DNA of 64,000 nucleotides from Silene latifolia. Its lineage: Eukaryota; Streptophyta; Magnoliopsida; Caryophyllales; Caryophyllaceae. The stretch spans positions 10,122,001 to 10,186,000 of the forward strand of contig NC_133526.1 of the NCBI RefSeq assembly GCF_048544455.1. Direction: 5' to 3'. The notes beneath the pieces were generated by a model, which was not told the DNA's origin, ran no database searches, and saw only the letters and a list, made by a program, of their open reading frames with translations. Below, piece by piece: positions 1-9,985 of this stretch. The stretch's first letter is position 1; each line of letters begins with the position of its first letter. The position numbers were made by a program, and so were the translations under genes.

Positions 1-843
1 GAGTAATAAGTTAAGGGGAGATAAAAGGGGTGCTAGAATATGAATAGTTTACTTTTTTTATTAATAGTTTTTATTAATAGTTATATAGTAAATAAAAATT
101 TATTCCAAGAGTAAATTAAGGGAAGATGAAAGGGGAAAGAGTAGGACGTACTTATGAATAGTTTTACCATATATTTTTTATTAAATAGGTGGCTAATAAA
201 TAAAAATAATGATTATTGTATAAATATCTATTCTAGGTGGAAGAAATTTAGACGTGACACGTGGTACTTCAAAAGAAGCTCAACATGCATTTTTATGTTA
301 TTATATAGATTTAAATTTTTTGAGTTATTATAAAAATTTTGAGTTCATTACTTAAACATTGATCTCAAAAGTTATATTATAACTCAAAAAAATTACATAT
401 AAGCTTAGAAAAATTTGATTTTTGACGTCACAAAACTAAAATGTAATTTAGAAACTCTATAGAACTAAAAAAAATACATAAAAACTCAAAAACTCATTAA
501 GTATGAGGTAGTACATCTGATGTACAATCCTTTTTCTCGTGTAGATATGGATCATTGGGTCATAAAATAACGAATATTATTTTACTATTGATTTTTTAAA
601 ATAAAATTAAGCTGATCGATGTTACAAAATGTTTTTTTTTTCCGTCGACCGACAAATAAACGTTCATGGTTTGGATTTTTTAAAGAGTTTAAATTGCATG
701 ATCTACCAAACAATGAAACAACCATTGAGGTTTCTCTAGTAAAAGACCTTGTCATATAAATTATCATATAGAGAGGTAGTAATTCAATAAGTAAAGATTT
801 AAACCTCACAAAACATGTTACTACTTATTTATTTATTTATACC
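1..843. other. AT-rich stretch without a recognised gene
   Basis: This AT-rich stretch has many short A/T runs. I see no ORF with family features, no RNA gene and no complete transposon ends. The only open frame is about 74 codons and has no recognisable motif. Confidence 0.5.
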
Positions 844-851
844 CTTCAAAC

Positions 852-1494
852 TAGAGTAGGCAATGGGCCGTGCTGGGACGGCCCGCGTGCCAGCCCGTCG
901 TATCTTCCCCCAAAATTGGCCCGGCTTAGGCACGGATATTGGGCTCCTCGGGCCGTGCCATGCCAGGCCCACTGATCCAAACCTACGCTGCGACCCGCTC
1001 AAGGCACAACCATTTTCGTGCTCAGGCCTTATTCGTGGGCCGGCCCATGTGCTTTAATATTTTTTTTATTTAAAAAAAACGTTATATAATTGATATATTT
1101 TTAGTACTTTTTATTTAATAAATGATGATTAATGGTTTAAATATATATTTTATTAAATTAAATATTAATGTACTTTTTGTTTAATAAATGATGATTAATG
1201 GTTTAAATATATACTTTATTAAATATTAATGTACTTTTTGTTTAATAAATAATTATCAACGGACCATTCTTCGTGTCGGGCCGTGTCAAGCCCGTCGTGC
1301 CTAGTGCGTGTCGAGCTCCATCGTGCCTGGGTCGTGTCGTGCCTAGGCACGGATTTCTGAAGAAAATCGCGCCGGAGCCCGTCTAAAGCCCATTCATGCC
1401 GTGCCCGTACTTCCTCAATTTTTTCATCGGGCCGGGTCGTGCCATGCTGTGGGCCGTGCCGCCTACCGGCCCGCATCCTTTTATGCCAACTCTA
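852..1494. mobile_element. Non-autonomous hAT-type element with 8-bp TSD
   Basis: The element is flanked by a perfect 8-bp direct repeat, CTTCAAAC, at 844-851 and 1495-1502, the target-duplication length of hAT transposons. The left end reads TAGAGTAGGCAATGGGCCG. The reverse complement of the right end starts TAGAGTTGGCA, giving a short imperfect terminal inverted repeat. The subterminal parts are very rich in GGCCCG/GGGCCGTGCC words in both orientations. The centre is AT-rich with a tandem repeat. No transposase is encoded, so it needs a helper. The apparent ORFs over the GC-rich arms are products of the repeats. Confidence 0.8.
1105..1257. repeat. AT-rich tandem repeat inside the hAT element
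   Basis: About 2.5 copies of a 61-66 bp unit start at 1105, 1171 and 1232. Each begins TACTTTTT(A/G)TTTAATAAATGATGATTAATGG-like sequence; the third copy is cut short. Confidence 0.75.
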
Positions 1495-1764
1495 CTTCAA
1501 ACCACTATACCAGGTCAGAGACCCGTGAGTATATTCCACAATTTAAATAAGGAAAATGAAAGAAGGCGCGCACCGGTGACATTTACCACCTTTGGGCGCC
1601 ACCCTCACACACGGAAATGAGTGCCCTTCAATAAAGAATCTTGTGAGAGGGTGGACTAAATCAAAGGCCACCCGTGACGCTCTATCACTATCGTTTAAAT
1701 AATTCCCTCTTTTATCCGGTACATAAATGTATGGTAATGGCCAATGGGGAGTGGGGACTCTTCC

Positions 1765-1772
1765 TATTTAAA
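1765..1772 (+). promoter_or_regulatory. Probable TATA box of RIP gene copy A
   Basis: TATTTAAA followed by GGGCC lies in a segment shared with the second RIP copy, where it is at 9054-9061. Downstream the copies share an ACCACRAAA...CAATCAAACAACAA leader-like stretch, and then TTTATGGTAAAG, a possible 5'-UTR splice donor. The matching acceptor would be the T-rich TTTTAGCAG just upstream of the RIP start codon. This predicts a 5'-UTR intron of roughly 1 kb. It is an inference from conservation only. Confidence 0.5.
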
Positions 1773-2576
1773 GGGCCAATCTTCATGACTTTTTTATACC
1801 ACAAAATCAATCAAACAACAACAAGCTCAGCTACGTTCTGCTACATATATGTAAGCCTCCTTGCCTATCTCAATATCAATTACTACTAATTACTCTACTT
1901 GTTTTGACGAGTTTATGGTAAAGTCGCTACTCTTTTTATTACATTTCATAAGATTAGTAAATTGTATGCTCAGATATGTCTAAGAAGTATTTTAGAAGCT
2001 AATTTACAAGTTGGTTTTATAACAAGCTCATGAATAACACAAATTCTTGTTTAAGACGACTAGATGAATGAATGAATTTTAGTATGATTGTTTGACTTGC
2101 TAGTTTTATTCAAGTAATTTGTTGGACAAATAATGTTAGTCACTCAATCTCAATTTTGTTGCCTCTGGATTTTTAGGCCATTAAGTAAAGATCCTCTCCA
2201 TTTCTTTCTCTCTATTTCCTGTCCATTTTCTCTCATATTATAATTTAATGTTACACCTCTCTTTCTATTGCATGTTTCTGTTATTTATTGATTGAAAACA
2301 TAAACCGTTAGATTACTGTGAGATGAAATCTTGACCCTTAATAGGAAATGAACCCCTCATTTCTTTTAGGAAATGGAGAAAATCCTAATTGGTTTTAATG
2401 AGATGATGTGGGGGTAAGAGCGAGGCCAGGAAACGAGGGGTTCAAAATTTTTTGGTTGATAATCAATCGTTCTTTGAACATTTATAATAGCACAAAATTC
2501 TAAAATGAAATTGAGATTATTACGAGAAGACAACTCCAGAGTTGATAATATTCTTGTTAGATAATCCTATATAATA

Positions 2577-2783
2577 CTCCCTCCGTCCCGGTCATTTGTT
2601 GTCCTTTGATTTTGGCACAAAGACCAAGGAAAGAGGAGGGGTCAATGACTAAATGACAAGTGGAATAAATTGAATGTGAATGATCAAATTACTCATCAAA
2701 TTCATTCTTAAAATAGAAAAGACAACAAATGACCGATACACCCCAAAATAGAAAAGGACAACAAATGACCGGGACAGAGGGAG
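2577..2783. mobile_element. Stowaway-like MITE
   Basis: The ends are CTCCCTCCGTCCCGG on the left and its near-perfect inverse GGGACAGAGGGAG on the right, flanked by TA at 2575-2576 and 2784-2785. The inverted repeat continues inward through the GGTCATTTGTTGTCC region. These are the ends and TA target of Stowaway (Tc1/mariner-type) MITEs. It has no coding capacity. It lies in the segment found only in RIP copy A. Confidence 0.85.
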
Positions 2784-3068
2784 TAGAACTGTAGAAGGTT
2801 CTATCGTACAATAGACAAAAGAATCGAGTGAAGCACGGCACATATGATAATACTATAATAGCACAACTGACATTGTTTATTGAAATAAGAACATGTTAAA
2901 TGTTTTTTGAAATAGTTTTATAGAGCTATGTTTTGGTAAAGTTCGAATTACATTATTACAATTTACAAAGGTGTTAGCAGCTAGTTGCAGTAAGTAACAA
3001 TTATAATGCGGGTTTATAATTTCCAATGTTTTAGCAGCGAATTGGTCACAAACTCGAAACAAGTCATA

Positions 3069-4088
3069 ATGAGGGCGGAGGCCGTTTTAAGCCGGGTGGC
3101 AGCAGCAATAACATTAACATGCATGTTCCTGGTTATTGCACCGGCAACGTGCAATGATGTATTGTTTACGCTAAGACAAGATCAATACTCTCAATTTGTA
3201 CAGCGGGTCCGAAATCAAGTCCGGGATCCCCGATTGCAATACCATGGCATACCTATGCTTAGCCCACCCAATCAACGTAACCTTTATTTTTACATTAATT
3301 TAAATGCTCGGTAAGTCACTCTTATGTACATATATACGGACCATTAATTTCGTGTTAATAGATTACCATAACTAATATATTGTGTGCAATGCAGACTCGC
3401 CAACAACCAGGCCTTCACAATGGGGCTCCAATTCCGAAGAAGCGACTTAAATCTGGTGGCATACCGTGACCTAGTGGACGGAAGAAGAAATCGAGCATTT
3501 TTCTTCCGAGGTGAAATTCCTGAAGCAGATGTTTTCCCTAACATCGCGAATATGCAACGCTTACCAATGAGAGTTCACTTTACTTATCAAAGCCTTGAAT
3601 TTGCGGCGGGTCAACTCATAAATACCTTGCAATTTGGCGTAGATACTTTAGAGAGTGAAATGAGGAATATTTACGGCAGGAAAGACGAAATGTATGTAAA
3701 CCCGTTTACTAGGGACCAGGCTAGGTTCCTCCTGATTACTATTCACATGGTTTCTGAAGCAGCGCGATTTATATACGTTGAGAGAAGGGGCAATTTCAGT
3801 TGGCGTAGTGATTATCAGGTGAAAAGCCTGGTGAACAATTGGGGTCCGCTTTCAGTGCAAATTGCAAATTCTGGGGAGAGTGGAATGTTTCGGAATCCTG
3901 TTTATTTACAGATCGCTTCTGACCGTGTTTGGACAATTACCAACGTTAATCAGATTAGGCCTGATATCGCGCTTCTTAGGTACGAGAGAGTATTGTCTGA
4001 TCTTAATGATAATGTTGTTGATGATGATGATAAGCTGCCTCGTAGCAGCTTGGAGGATGCTCAGATTGGCCGTGCTGTTGCTTACTAG
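3069..4088 (+). CDS. Type 1 ribosome-inactivating protein, copy A (2 exons)
   Basis: This is an rRNA N-glycosylase that removes an adenine from the sarcin-ricin loop of large-subunit rRNA; it is a secreted or vacuolar defence protein in plants. The exons are 3069-3310 and 3395-4088, with an 84-bp GT-AG intron inside an Arg codon, giving 311 residues. Residues 1 to about 29 form a hydrophobic signal peptide. Family active-site positions are present: Tyr104, Tyr145, Glu202 and Arg205 in a SEAARF motif, and Trp230 in NNWG. No lectin chain follows, hence type 1. The C-terminus is acidic (a DDDDK run) and ends in about 15 more residues, probably a removable propeptide. I chose the start at 3069 because copy B starts at the equivalent codon; the in-frame ATG at 3006 probably lies in a 5'-UTR intron. 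The reading frame is intact. Confidence 0.92.
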
Positions 4089-4775
4089 TACTCTCTGTAT
4101 GTAAGCTTAATAATATCTCTGAATAAATGGATGTAAGTCAGGTTTATAATGTGGTATGTATTTCAAATCATGGCAGCGTTTGACGTTGAATTTCAAGCTA
4201 TTGCTCACTAATTGATCTTCCGTGATAATCTTAACACAAGAAGAATTGTCCATTTATATTAGTAACTTCGTTATACAAAGTGGTTTCGTTGATTCGCTCC
4301 CTCTAAGCCGGCGAGAAGAGCTAATAACTCAGCCTTCTATAATATAATTGGATTGCATGAGAAGGTAGATTGCAAAACTCATCACTCCATAGTTCTCTAA
4401 TTTCACGAGGCCACACGAGGGGAACGCCGTACGTCCCATGAAGGGTAATGGCAATGTACACGTAAAAGCCAAATTGGCAATTACAATAATTCAATTTTGG
4501 CACAAAAAAGTACAATAATTCAGCAAAGATTTGCAACATGTGATTTGATTGATTCATCTTCACATTTGTTTTCACTATTGTGAGTGGCCGTCTAAACTGT
4601 CTTATCTCTTCATCCACTCATCGAATGCCAACGAGGTCTAATGGATTTGTGATATCAGAAATGGATTTGTGATATCAGGATACAGTTGGCAGATTTTATT
4701 AACAATTTAACCATCAAATTAAATTAATAGAATTAAAAAACGTGTTTTGTAATTAGCAATTGAATATGTTATTAC
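4089..4775. other. RIP copy A 3' flank, no gene seen
   Basis: The first ~60 bases (to ~4140) match the 3' flank of the second RIP copy and probably hold the 3' UTR. Beyond that I see AT-rich unique-looking sequence, with a duplicated ATGGATTTGTGATATCAG at about 4639-4677. Confidence 0.5.
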
Positions 4776-5207
4776 TAATAGGAATATTTATAATAGTTAG
4801 GCTTCAACCATCACCTTAAAATTTTGGTTGAGATGATTCATCTATCATGGTTTTGAGAACCATTGTGACTAAAGGTCACGGGTTCAACCTCAAAACCCCT
4901 GAAAAACTCGAAGTGGAAACCCAGCACATAGTACGGGGAAGCCGGTGCACAACTAACCACTCTTCAAGCTCGACGGCCATTTGAGTGAGGGAGCGTAATA
5001 GGAATATTTATAATAGTTGGGCTTCAATCATCACCTTAAGGTTTTGGTTGAGATGGTTCATCTATCAATTACAGCACATGGTACGGGAGAGCCGGTGCAC
5101 AACTAACGACTCTTCAAGCCCGACGGGCATTTGAGCGAGGAAGCGTAATAGGAATATTTATAATAGTTGGGCTTCAATCATCACCTTAAGGTTTTGGTTG
5201 AGATGGC
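4776..5207. repeat. Direct repeats with a tRNA-like internal B-box word
   Basis: Three repeats each begin TAATAGGAATATTTATAATAG, at 4776, 4996 and 5146 (spacings 220 and 150). The first carries an extra ~70 bases including GGTCACGGGTTCAACCTC, which resembles a Pol III B box. The second lacks this stretch, and the third is truncated after the TTGGTTGAGATGG motif. This fits a SINE-related unit that duplicated locally with internal loss. Assignment to SINE is tentative. Confidence 0.55.
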
Positions 5208-6334
5208 TCACTTATTTTTTCCTCTTTACCCTTACTTTTTTATCCATTTTCTTAAATTTTCTCAACTTCCTATTGTTACTTTTGGTGTAGGTTGGAGGAA
5301 GCATATGAATTATAAAATTTTATAAATTGTAAATTTGACGGTTGTTTAACTACCATCTTCTTATTACATTTTCGGTATCTCTCATTTTCTATTTAATGGA
5401 GGAATTGAATTGCTTAAGTCTCCGAAAAATATTATTACTATAATGATTCTACTTTGAATCGATGAAATTTTTACAATTAAATCGGTAAATTAGATTGTAA
5501 AATCGACACTGTAAAACATAATTTTATTGTTAAAATATGTTATAAGAAGTTTATGTTTAAAACTCATGTCACTAAAACCATTTATATAAAAAAATTACCC
5601 ATTAATATCACATTTTCTATAAATCTGCTCGCAAAGTATACAAAAAAGAAAAGGTAAATTAGATTAGGAATGTAGTAGCAGTTCCCCTTTTAGTTTAGTC
5701 ATTTGCCTGAAACGCGCAATCAGATTTCTGATTTTGAGTCGTCGGAGAATGTTACGTTGGTTGAAGATGAGGTTATTTTTCAAATTAATAAGAAGAAATG
5801 CCTAACTTTGGACTCTTTTATTGTTAGCAAAATTTCCATGAATCAGTATCATTTTGCAGCATTTAGAGATCATTCAAGCACGAATTGTAGTCGCAAGATG
5901 GATCACTTCAAAGGTTGAGGTCGAATGGCGTGAGATACGAGTAATTTGAAGGCCAAATCTTTTATTTTTGTGTAGCATTTTACATTTGTTTGCAAGTACA
6001 GTGAGACAATAACTGCGATTAAGAGGACTAAAAGAAAGGATGTCAACCTAATTCAATTCGATTACCATTATCATCCACCTTTAAAGAAATGTCTACTTTC
6101 ATCATCGTTAGTTTCATCCATTTCTAAGATTAAGCTCGGTTTGTTAGACATCAAATAGCTTTGGGTATCTACTATCTAACACCCTCGTTTGTATTGTAGC
6201 TAGTTATTACGGAGAAGTATGTAATCAAATATTATGTAATCTCTTTTTAAATCTTAAGAAAAAAAAAAAGCTTAGTCATTCATTTGTGTCAAAAAGAATA
6301 ATTATCACAAATAACCTCCTTTGATAGTTTACAC
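5208..6334. other. No gene recognised
   Basis: AT-rich sequence with one unexplained open frame of 71 codons (5703-5918). That frame shows no domain, no codon-use signal I can judge, and no conserved neighbour. I would not call it a gene. Confidence 0.4.
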
Positions 6335-6351
6335 TATCCATATAAAGTTGT

Positions 6352-6531
6352 TTTTTTTTTGTCTAAACCATCCGGTAATCCGAACCACATTAGGCTGACT
6401 AATCCGGATTTTGGGGCGTGTCCAAGGATTACGGTATTTAAACCCCTCACAATCGCAGTTGTGGGGGATCGATCCGCAGACCTCCCTACCAAGCGCAGCG
6501 CCATGCTACCACTGCGCCATCCAACAATTGG
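6352..6531 (-). mobile_element. tRNA-derived SINE with 17-bp TSD
   Basis: The 180-bp element is flanked by a perfect 17-bp repeat, TATCCATATAAAGTTGT, at 6335-6351 and 6532-6548. Read on the minus strand it opens with TTGGATGGCGCAGTGGTAG (A-box-like) and carries GGATCGATCCC (B-box-like). It ends in an A run, seen as T's at 6351-6360. Pol III boxes, A tail and long target duplication together define a LINE-mobilised SINE. The exact duplication suggests recent insertion. Confidence 0.9.
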
Positions 6532-6770
6532 TATCCATATAAAGTTGTAGAAGGAGTAAATATGTGACTATTTACCTAATAAGACAAACAACAAGTGACA
6601 TCGTGGGTTACTTTTCATGCAAAAATGAGATTATTTGACCCGTTTACATTTTTAGACAGATATATCCGTCTACATCTTTAGACAGATATACCAGTTTACA
6701 ATGAGACTAATTGAATTTGGTATACATGTCAGTTGTCACACTACTATTTGCGCAATAAACTCTTAATATT

Positions 6771-6960
6771 CGTCACAAGCTTGCGACGGGCCAAATACAA
6801 CCCACATAAGGAGATAAGACAAAAGCAAATTGTCTAGGGATTAGCATTCTCTTTTGTCTTATCTACCCATGTGGATAGTATTTGACCCGTCACAAGCTTG
6901 TGGCGGATATACCCGTCACAAGCTTGTGGCGGATATACCCGTCACAAGGGAGACTTGCTG
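6771..6960. mobile_element. Hairpin MITE
   Basis: A left arm at about 6771-6826 (CGTCACAAGCTTGCGACGGG... ending in GATAAGACAAAAG) is matched in inverse by a right arm at about 6851-6906. The arms are ~56 bp with a ~24 bp loop. The right end is extended by a direct repeat of period 26 (CACAAGCTTGTGGCGGATATACCCGT). No TSD could be fixed. Superfamily unassigned. Confidence 0.65.
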
Positions 6961-7153
6961 AATTCTAAAATAAGACAGTCCATTTTTATAAAATGTTTAT
7001 ACATTTAATGAATATAAATGAGTTGGTTTTTATATAATAAGACCGTAACCGTCTCACAATGAGAGACTGTCGGCCCGTGCACACAATAATTGGTGCTATT
7101 TTATATAATCAAAAAGTAAAGACTATTTTAAGCATAGGAAAAAACACGATTAA

Positions 7154-8768
7154 TCTTATCTATATAAATTAAGAAGACAATACTCAGTGTACAGCGCGCC
7201 ACCTCATTAATGCAGTTTTTTTTTTTTTTTTTTTGAAAATCCATGGTACGGTGGGACCCATGAGTGTGCAATGTATTTAATTATTCAGATATCCGTCTTT
7301 TCAAACATGCTATAAATTCCGTCTTGCAACAAACTATATAAAATCATATTATGAAAATATTCTTCAAATTAATATTATGATAAAATTTTATGCATTCCGT
7401 ATAAATAAAATTAATAACATATATGAAGAAGTAATTACAAATGCAAGTAAATGTAATGGAATTACATAATTTTTTAAACAAAATTACACAATAAAATTAC
7501 ATAATTTCAGGAAGGAATTACACTTATATACGGGATCGAACATAAAACGGAAATGATTTACAAAAATGAATTACATGTATTTTTGTTATTATTATTGTAC
7601 CATGCAGCAACAAAATCACAACATAATTTTTTAAAACTATAGGGTACAATTTTTTTTTTCAAAAAATCAATCATGACGGAATATTTACTTGGAATATAAA
7701 CTCGGCATCTTAACTATCAGCCGCGCACATCGAAATTGGTAGGTGACAATGATAGCCTGATAGGAAACCGAGTTAATATAGTCTTCAACAAACATTTAAA
7801 GCTATTATTATTTTATTTTTTACTCTAAAAAAACAAATAAATAAATTTTATTTTAATTTACAAGTGATTAAAAAAAATTTAATAATTTTTTTTAATAATT
7901 TATTTAATAAATAATTCACAATTGTTATAATAAATATTGTTTAAATAATAACAACACAATAAGGTAAAAGTCGAAAAACTTTAAAATATGTTTTTTTAGG
8001 AAAAATAATCCTCTCAGATCTGTATAGAAAGCCGTTCATCACCGAGGATTTATGTACATGGAACAAAAATTCTGGCAATTTTACTATCTGTCTCGCACTC
8101 CGAATTCGGAAGATGACAATGACAGTCTCGCACGCATGATAAGATGTATTGTCTTAACTGCTAGTCATAAAGATGATAGAGTGCATATTGCTCGACTAAC
8201 ACTTACTCCATCGGACACGAGTAGATTTTCGGTACGTTTCAGTAGAAGACAATTCCCCATCGCTGTTTGTTTTGCAATGGTGATAAACAAGAGTCAAGGA
8301 CAGTCTTTATCTCAGATCAGCATCTATCTTCCAAGACCAGTGTTTAGTCATGACCAGCTTTATGTCGCACTTTCCAGGGTCACCCGAAAAGAAGGCTTGA
8401 AAATTTTAATTTGTGACTCAGATATGTGTACTTCTACTACTACTACTACTAATGTAGTGTATCATGAAATTTTTCAATTTTTAGAATAACTTGCATATGT
8501 TAAAGTTGATTATTAGATCATATTTCTTTTATCCGAATGTAAACTTTTTTATGTATGTAATTTTTATTTATAAGAGTTGATTACGTTATTTCCTTATAAA
8601 CCAGTGCATGTGAACACAGTTTGTAACAATATAAACATTAATTATGTACATCATTGATTTAGACTAATTAGATAGGTACAATAGAAATGCAAAAACAAAT
8701 ATATATAAAAAAAATATTAATATTGACCCAAATACATACTCGTACAATTTTACACAGGTTTAAAACTA
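7154..8768 (+). mobile_element. Probable degraded Helitron fragment
   Basis: The left end reads A|TCTTATCTATATAAATTAAG, the TC start and TATA-rich form typical of Helitron 5' ends. The body carries the C-terminal part of a PIF1-type helicase. The right limit is set at a CTAG|T near 8768, just before sequence shared with RIP copy A resumes. I see no GC hairpin ahead of it, so that boundary is weak. Confidence 0.45.
8052..8489 (+). pseudogene. C-terminal fragment of Helitron RepHel / PIF1-like helicase
   Basis: This is the tail of the SF1B helicase domain of a Helitron Rep/helicase, the protein that unwinds DNA for rolling-circle transposition. Of 145 codons, the first ~50 are unconvincing. 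From about residue 70 the frame reads [19 protein letters not shown], then [18 protein letters not shown], then KEGLKILI, which are helicase motifs V-VI of the PIF1 group. The Rep HUH domain and Walker motifs are missing. There is no evidence of expression. It is a relic that dates an autonomous Helitron in this lineage. Confidence 0.85.
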
Positions 8769-8865
8769 GTTGTATTTATTCCATAATTTAAATCCAATAA
8801 ATAATTCCCTCTCTTATGCCGTACATAAATGTATGTTAATGGCCAATGGGGACACCTCCTATTTA

Positions 8866-9051
8866 GCAATAGGTCTTGGTATAGACGGTTGGGGCGAATA
8901 GACGGATAAAGACCTTTAATAAATGGGTAGGGGACAAGGTGGGACACTCCCATTTGCTTCCCACTTTATGGTAAATGGATACTTTGTAAGAGAAAATGGT
9001 ATCCGTCTATACGTATAGACGGATAGTGTTCGTCTATAATGAGAATTTGTG
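8866..9051. mobile_element. Short MITE inserted in the RIP copy B promoter
   Basis: RIP copy A reads GGCCAATGGGGA...CCTATTTAAAGGGCC without a break. In copy B the same sequence is split by 186 bp, and CCTATTTA appears on both sides (8858-8865 and 9052-9059), an 8-bp target duplication. The ends are imperfect inverted repeats sharing a TATAGACG core, and the element contains a CCGTCTATACGTATAGACGG palindrome. Length and TSD suggest a hAT-type MITE. The downstream TSD copy rebuilds the TATA box. Confidence 0.75.
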
Positions 9052-9053
9052 CC

Positions 9054-9061
9054 TATTTAAA
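9054..9061 (+). promoter_or_regulatory. Probable TATA box of RIP gene copy B
   Basis: TATTTAAA followed by GGGCC is conserved with 1765-1772 of copy A. It is formed by the downstream target duplication of the 8866-9051 insertion, so sequences upstream of the TATA box now lie 186 bp further away than in copy A. Confidence 0.5.
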
Positions 9062-9572
9062 GGGCCAACCTTCTTTACTTTGTTATACCACGAAAGGAAA
9101 TCAATCAAACAACAAGAAGCTCAGCTACGTCCAGTTTATGGTAAAGTCGCTACTCGCTACTTTCTTTATTTACGTTTCATAAGATTTAAATTGTATGCTC
9201 ATACTGTCATACATGACTTCTGTATATAATCACTCTATGTTTCTATATATTATAGACCACAAAAATTTCTGAAGGACGGTTTCTCAATAGCGTTATTTGA
9301 GAGACCTCTCACATGATGGACTGAGCGACCTACCGATTTTTCTTTTTTCTTATTATGTCTTCCACTAAATTAGTGAGAGACGGTCTCTCATGAGACCTAC
9401 TGATTATAGAGTATGGAGTATTTTAGAAGTTAATTTATTTATAAGTTGGTTTTCCGACAGGCTCATAAATAACACAAATTCTTGTTTAAGATGACTAGCT
9501 GAATGATTGAATATAAGCATGATTGTTCGACTTGAAGTTTTATTCAAGTAATTTGTTGGACAAATAATGTTA

Positions 9573-9922
9573 GGCCCTATTCTTTTGGACTGAAACTTAT
9601 ACGATCTGAACTGAACTGAACTTATAAGATCTGAACTGAACCGAACTGAACTTATAGGATCTGAACTGAATTTATAGGATCTGAACTTAACTTTACTTAT
9701 AGGATCTGAACTTAACTGAACTTATAGGATCTGAACTGAATTTATAAGATCTGAACTGAATTGAACTGAACTAAACTTATAGGATCTGAACTGAACTTAA
9801 ATTAAGTGACGTATAGGATTTGAACTGAACTGAACTTATAGGATCTGATCTGAACTGAACTGAACTTATAGAATCTAAAGTGAACTTAAATTAAGTGACT
9901 TTAAGTCCAAAAGAACGGGACC
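9573..9922. mobile_element. Tourist-like MITE with internal minisatellite
   Basis: The element starts GGCCCTATTCTTTTGGACT and the reverse complement of its end is GGTCCCGTTCTTTTGGACT. It is flanked by TTA at 9570-9572 and 9923-9925. GG-rich ends and a TTA duplication fit PIF/Harbinger Tourist-like MITEs. RIP copy A has the empty site at 2136-2138 (AATGTTAGTCACTCAATC). The interior is an array of CTGAACTGAACTTATAGGAT-like units. Confidence 0.85.
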
Positions 9923-9985
9923 TTAGTCACTCAATCTCAATTTTGTTTTAGCAGTGAATCAGTCACAAACTCGAAACAAGTCATA

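Noticed and set aside
863-1620. Overlapping ORFs in the GGCCCG-rich stretch
   Set aside because: They lie in the subterminal arrays of a non-autonomous hAT element; the composition, not selection, keeps them open.
3006-3068. Upstream in-frame ATG as the RIP copy A start
   Set aside because: It would place a non-hydrophobic extension before the signal peptide, is absent from copy B, and lies before the likely 5'-UTR intron acceptor.
5703-5918. 71-codon ORF as a small gene
   Set aside because: No start context, domain or conserved partner seen; it fits chance in AT-rich DNA.
6359-6550. 63-codon ORF and apparent tRNA-like boxes read as a tRNA gene
   Set aside because: The boxes belong to a SINE with A tail and target duplication; a tRNA cloverleaf cannot be completed.
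8950-9229. 77-codon ORF in the RIP copy B leader
   Set aside because: It spans the promoter MITE, TATA box and leader. The related copy A leader has only a shorter unrelated frame.
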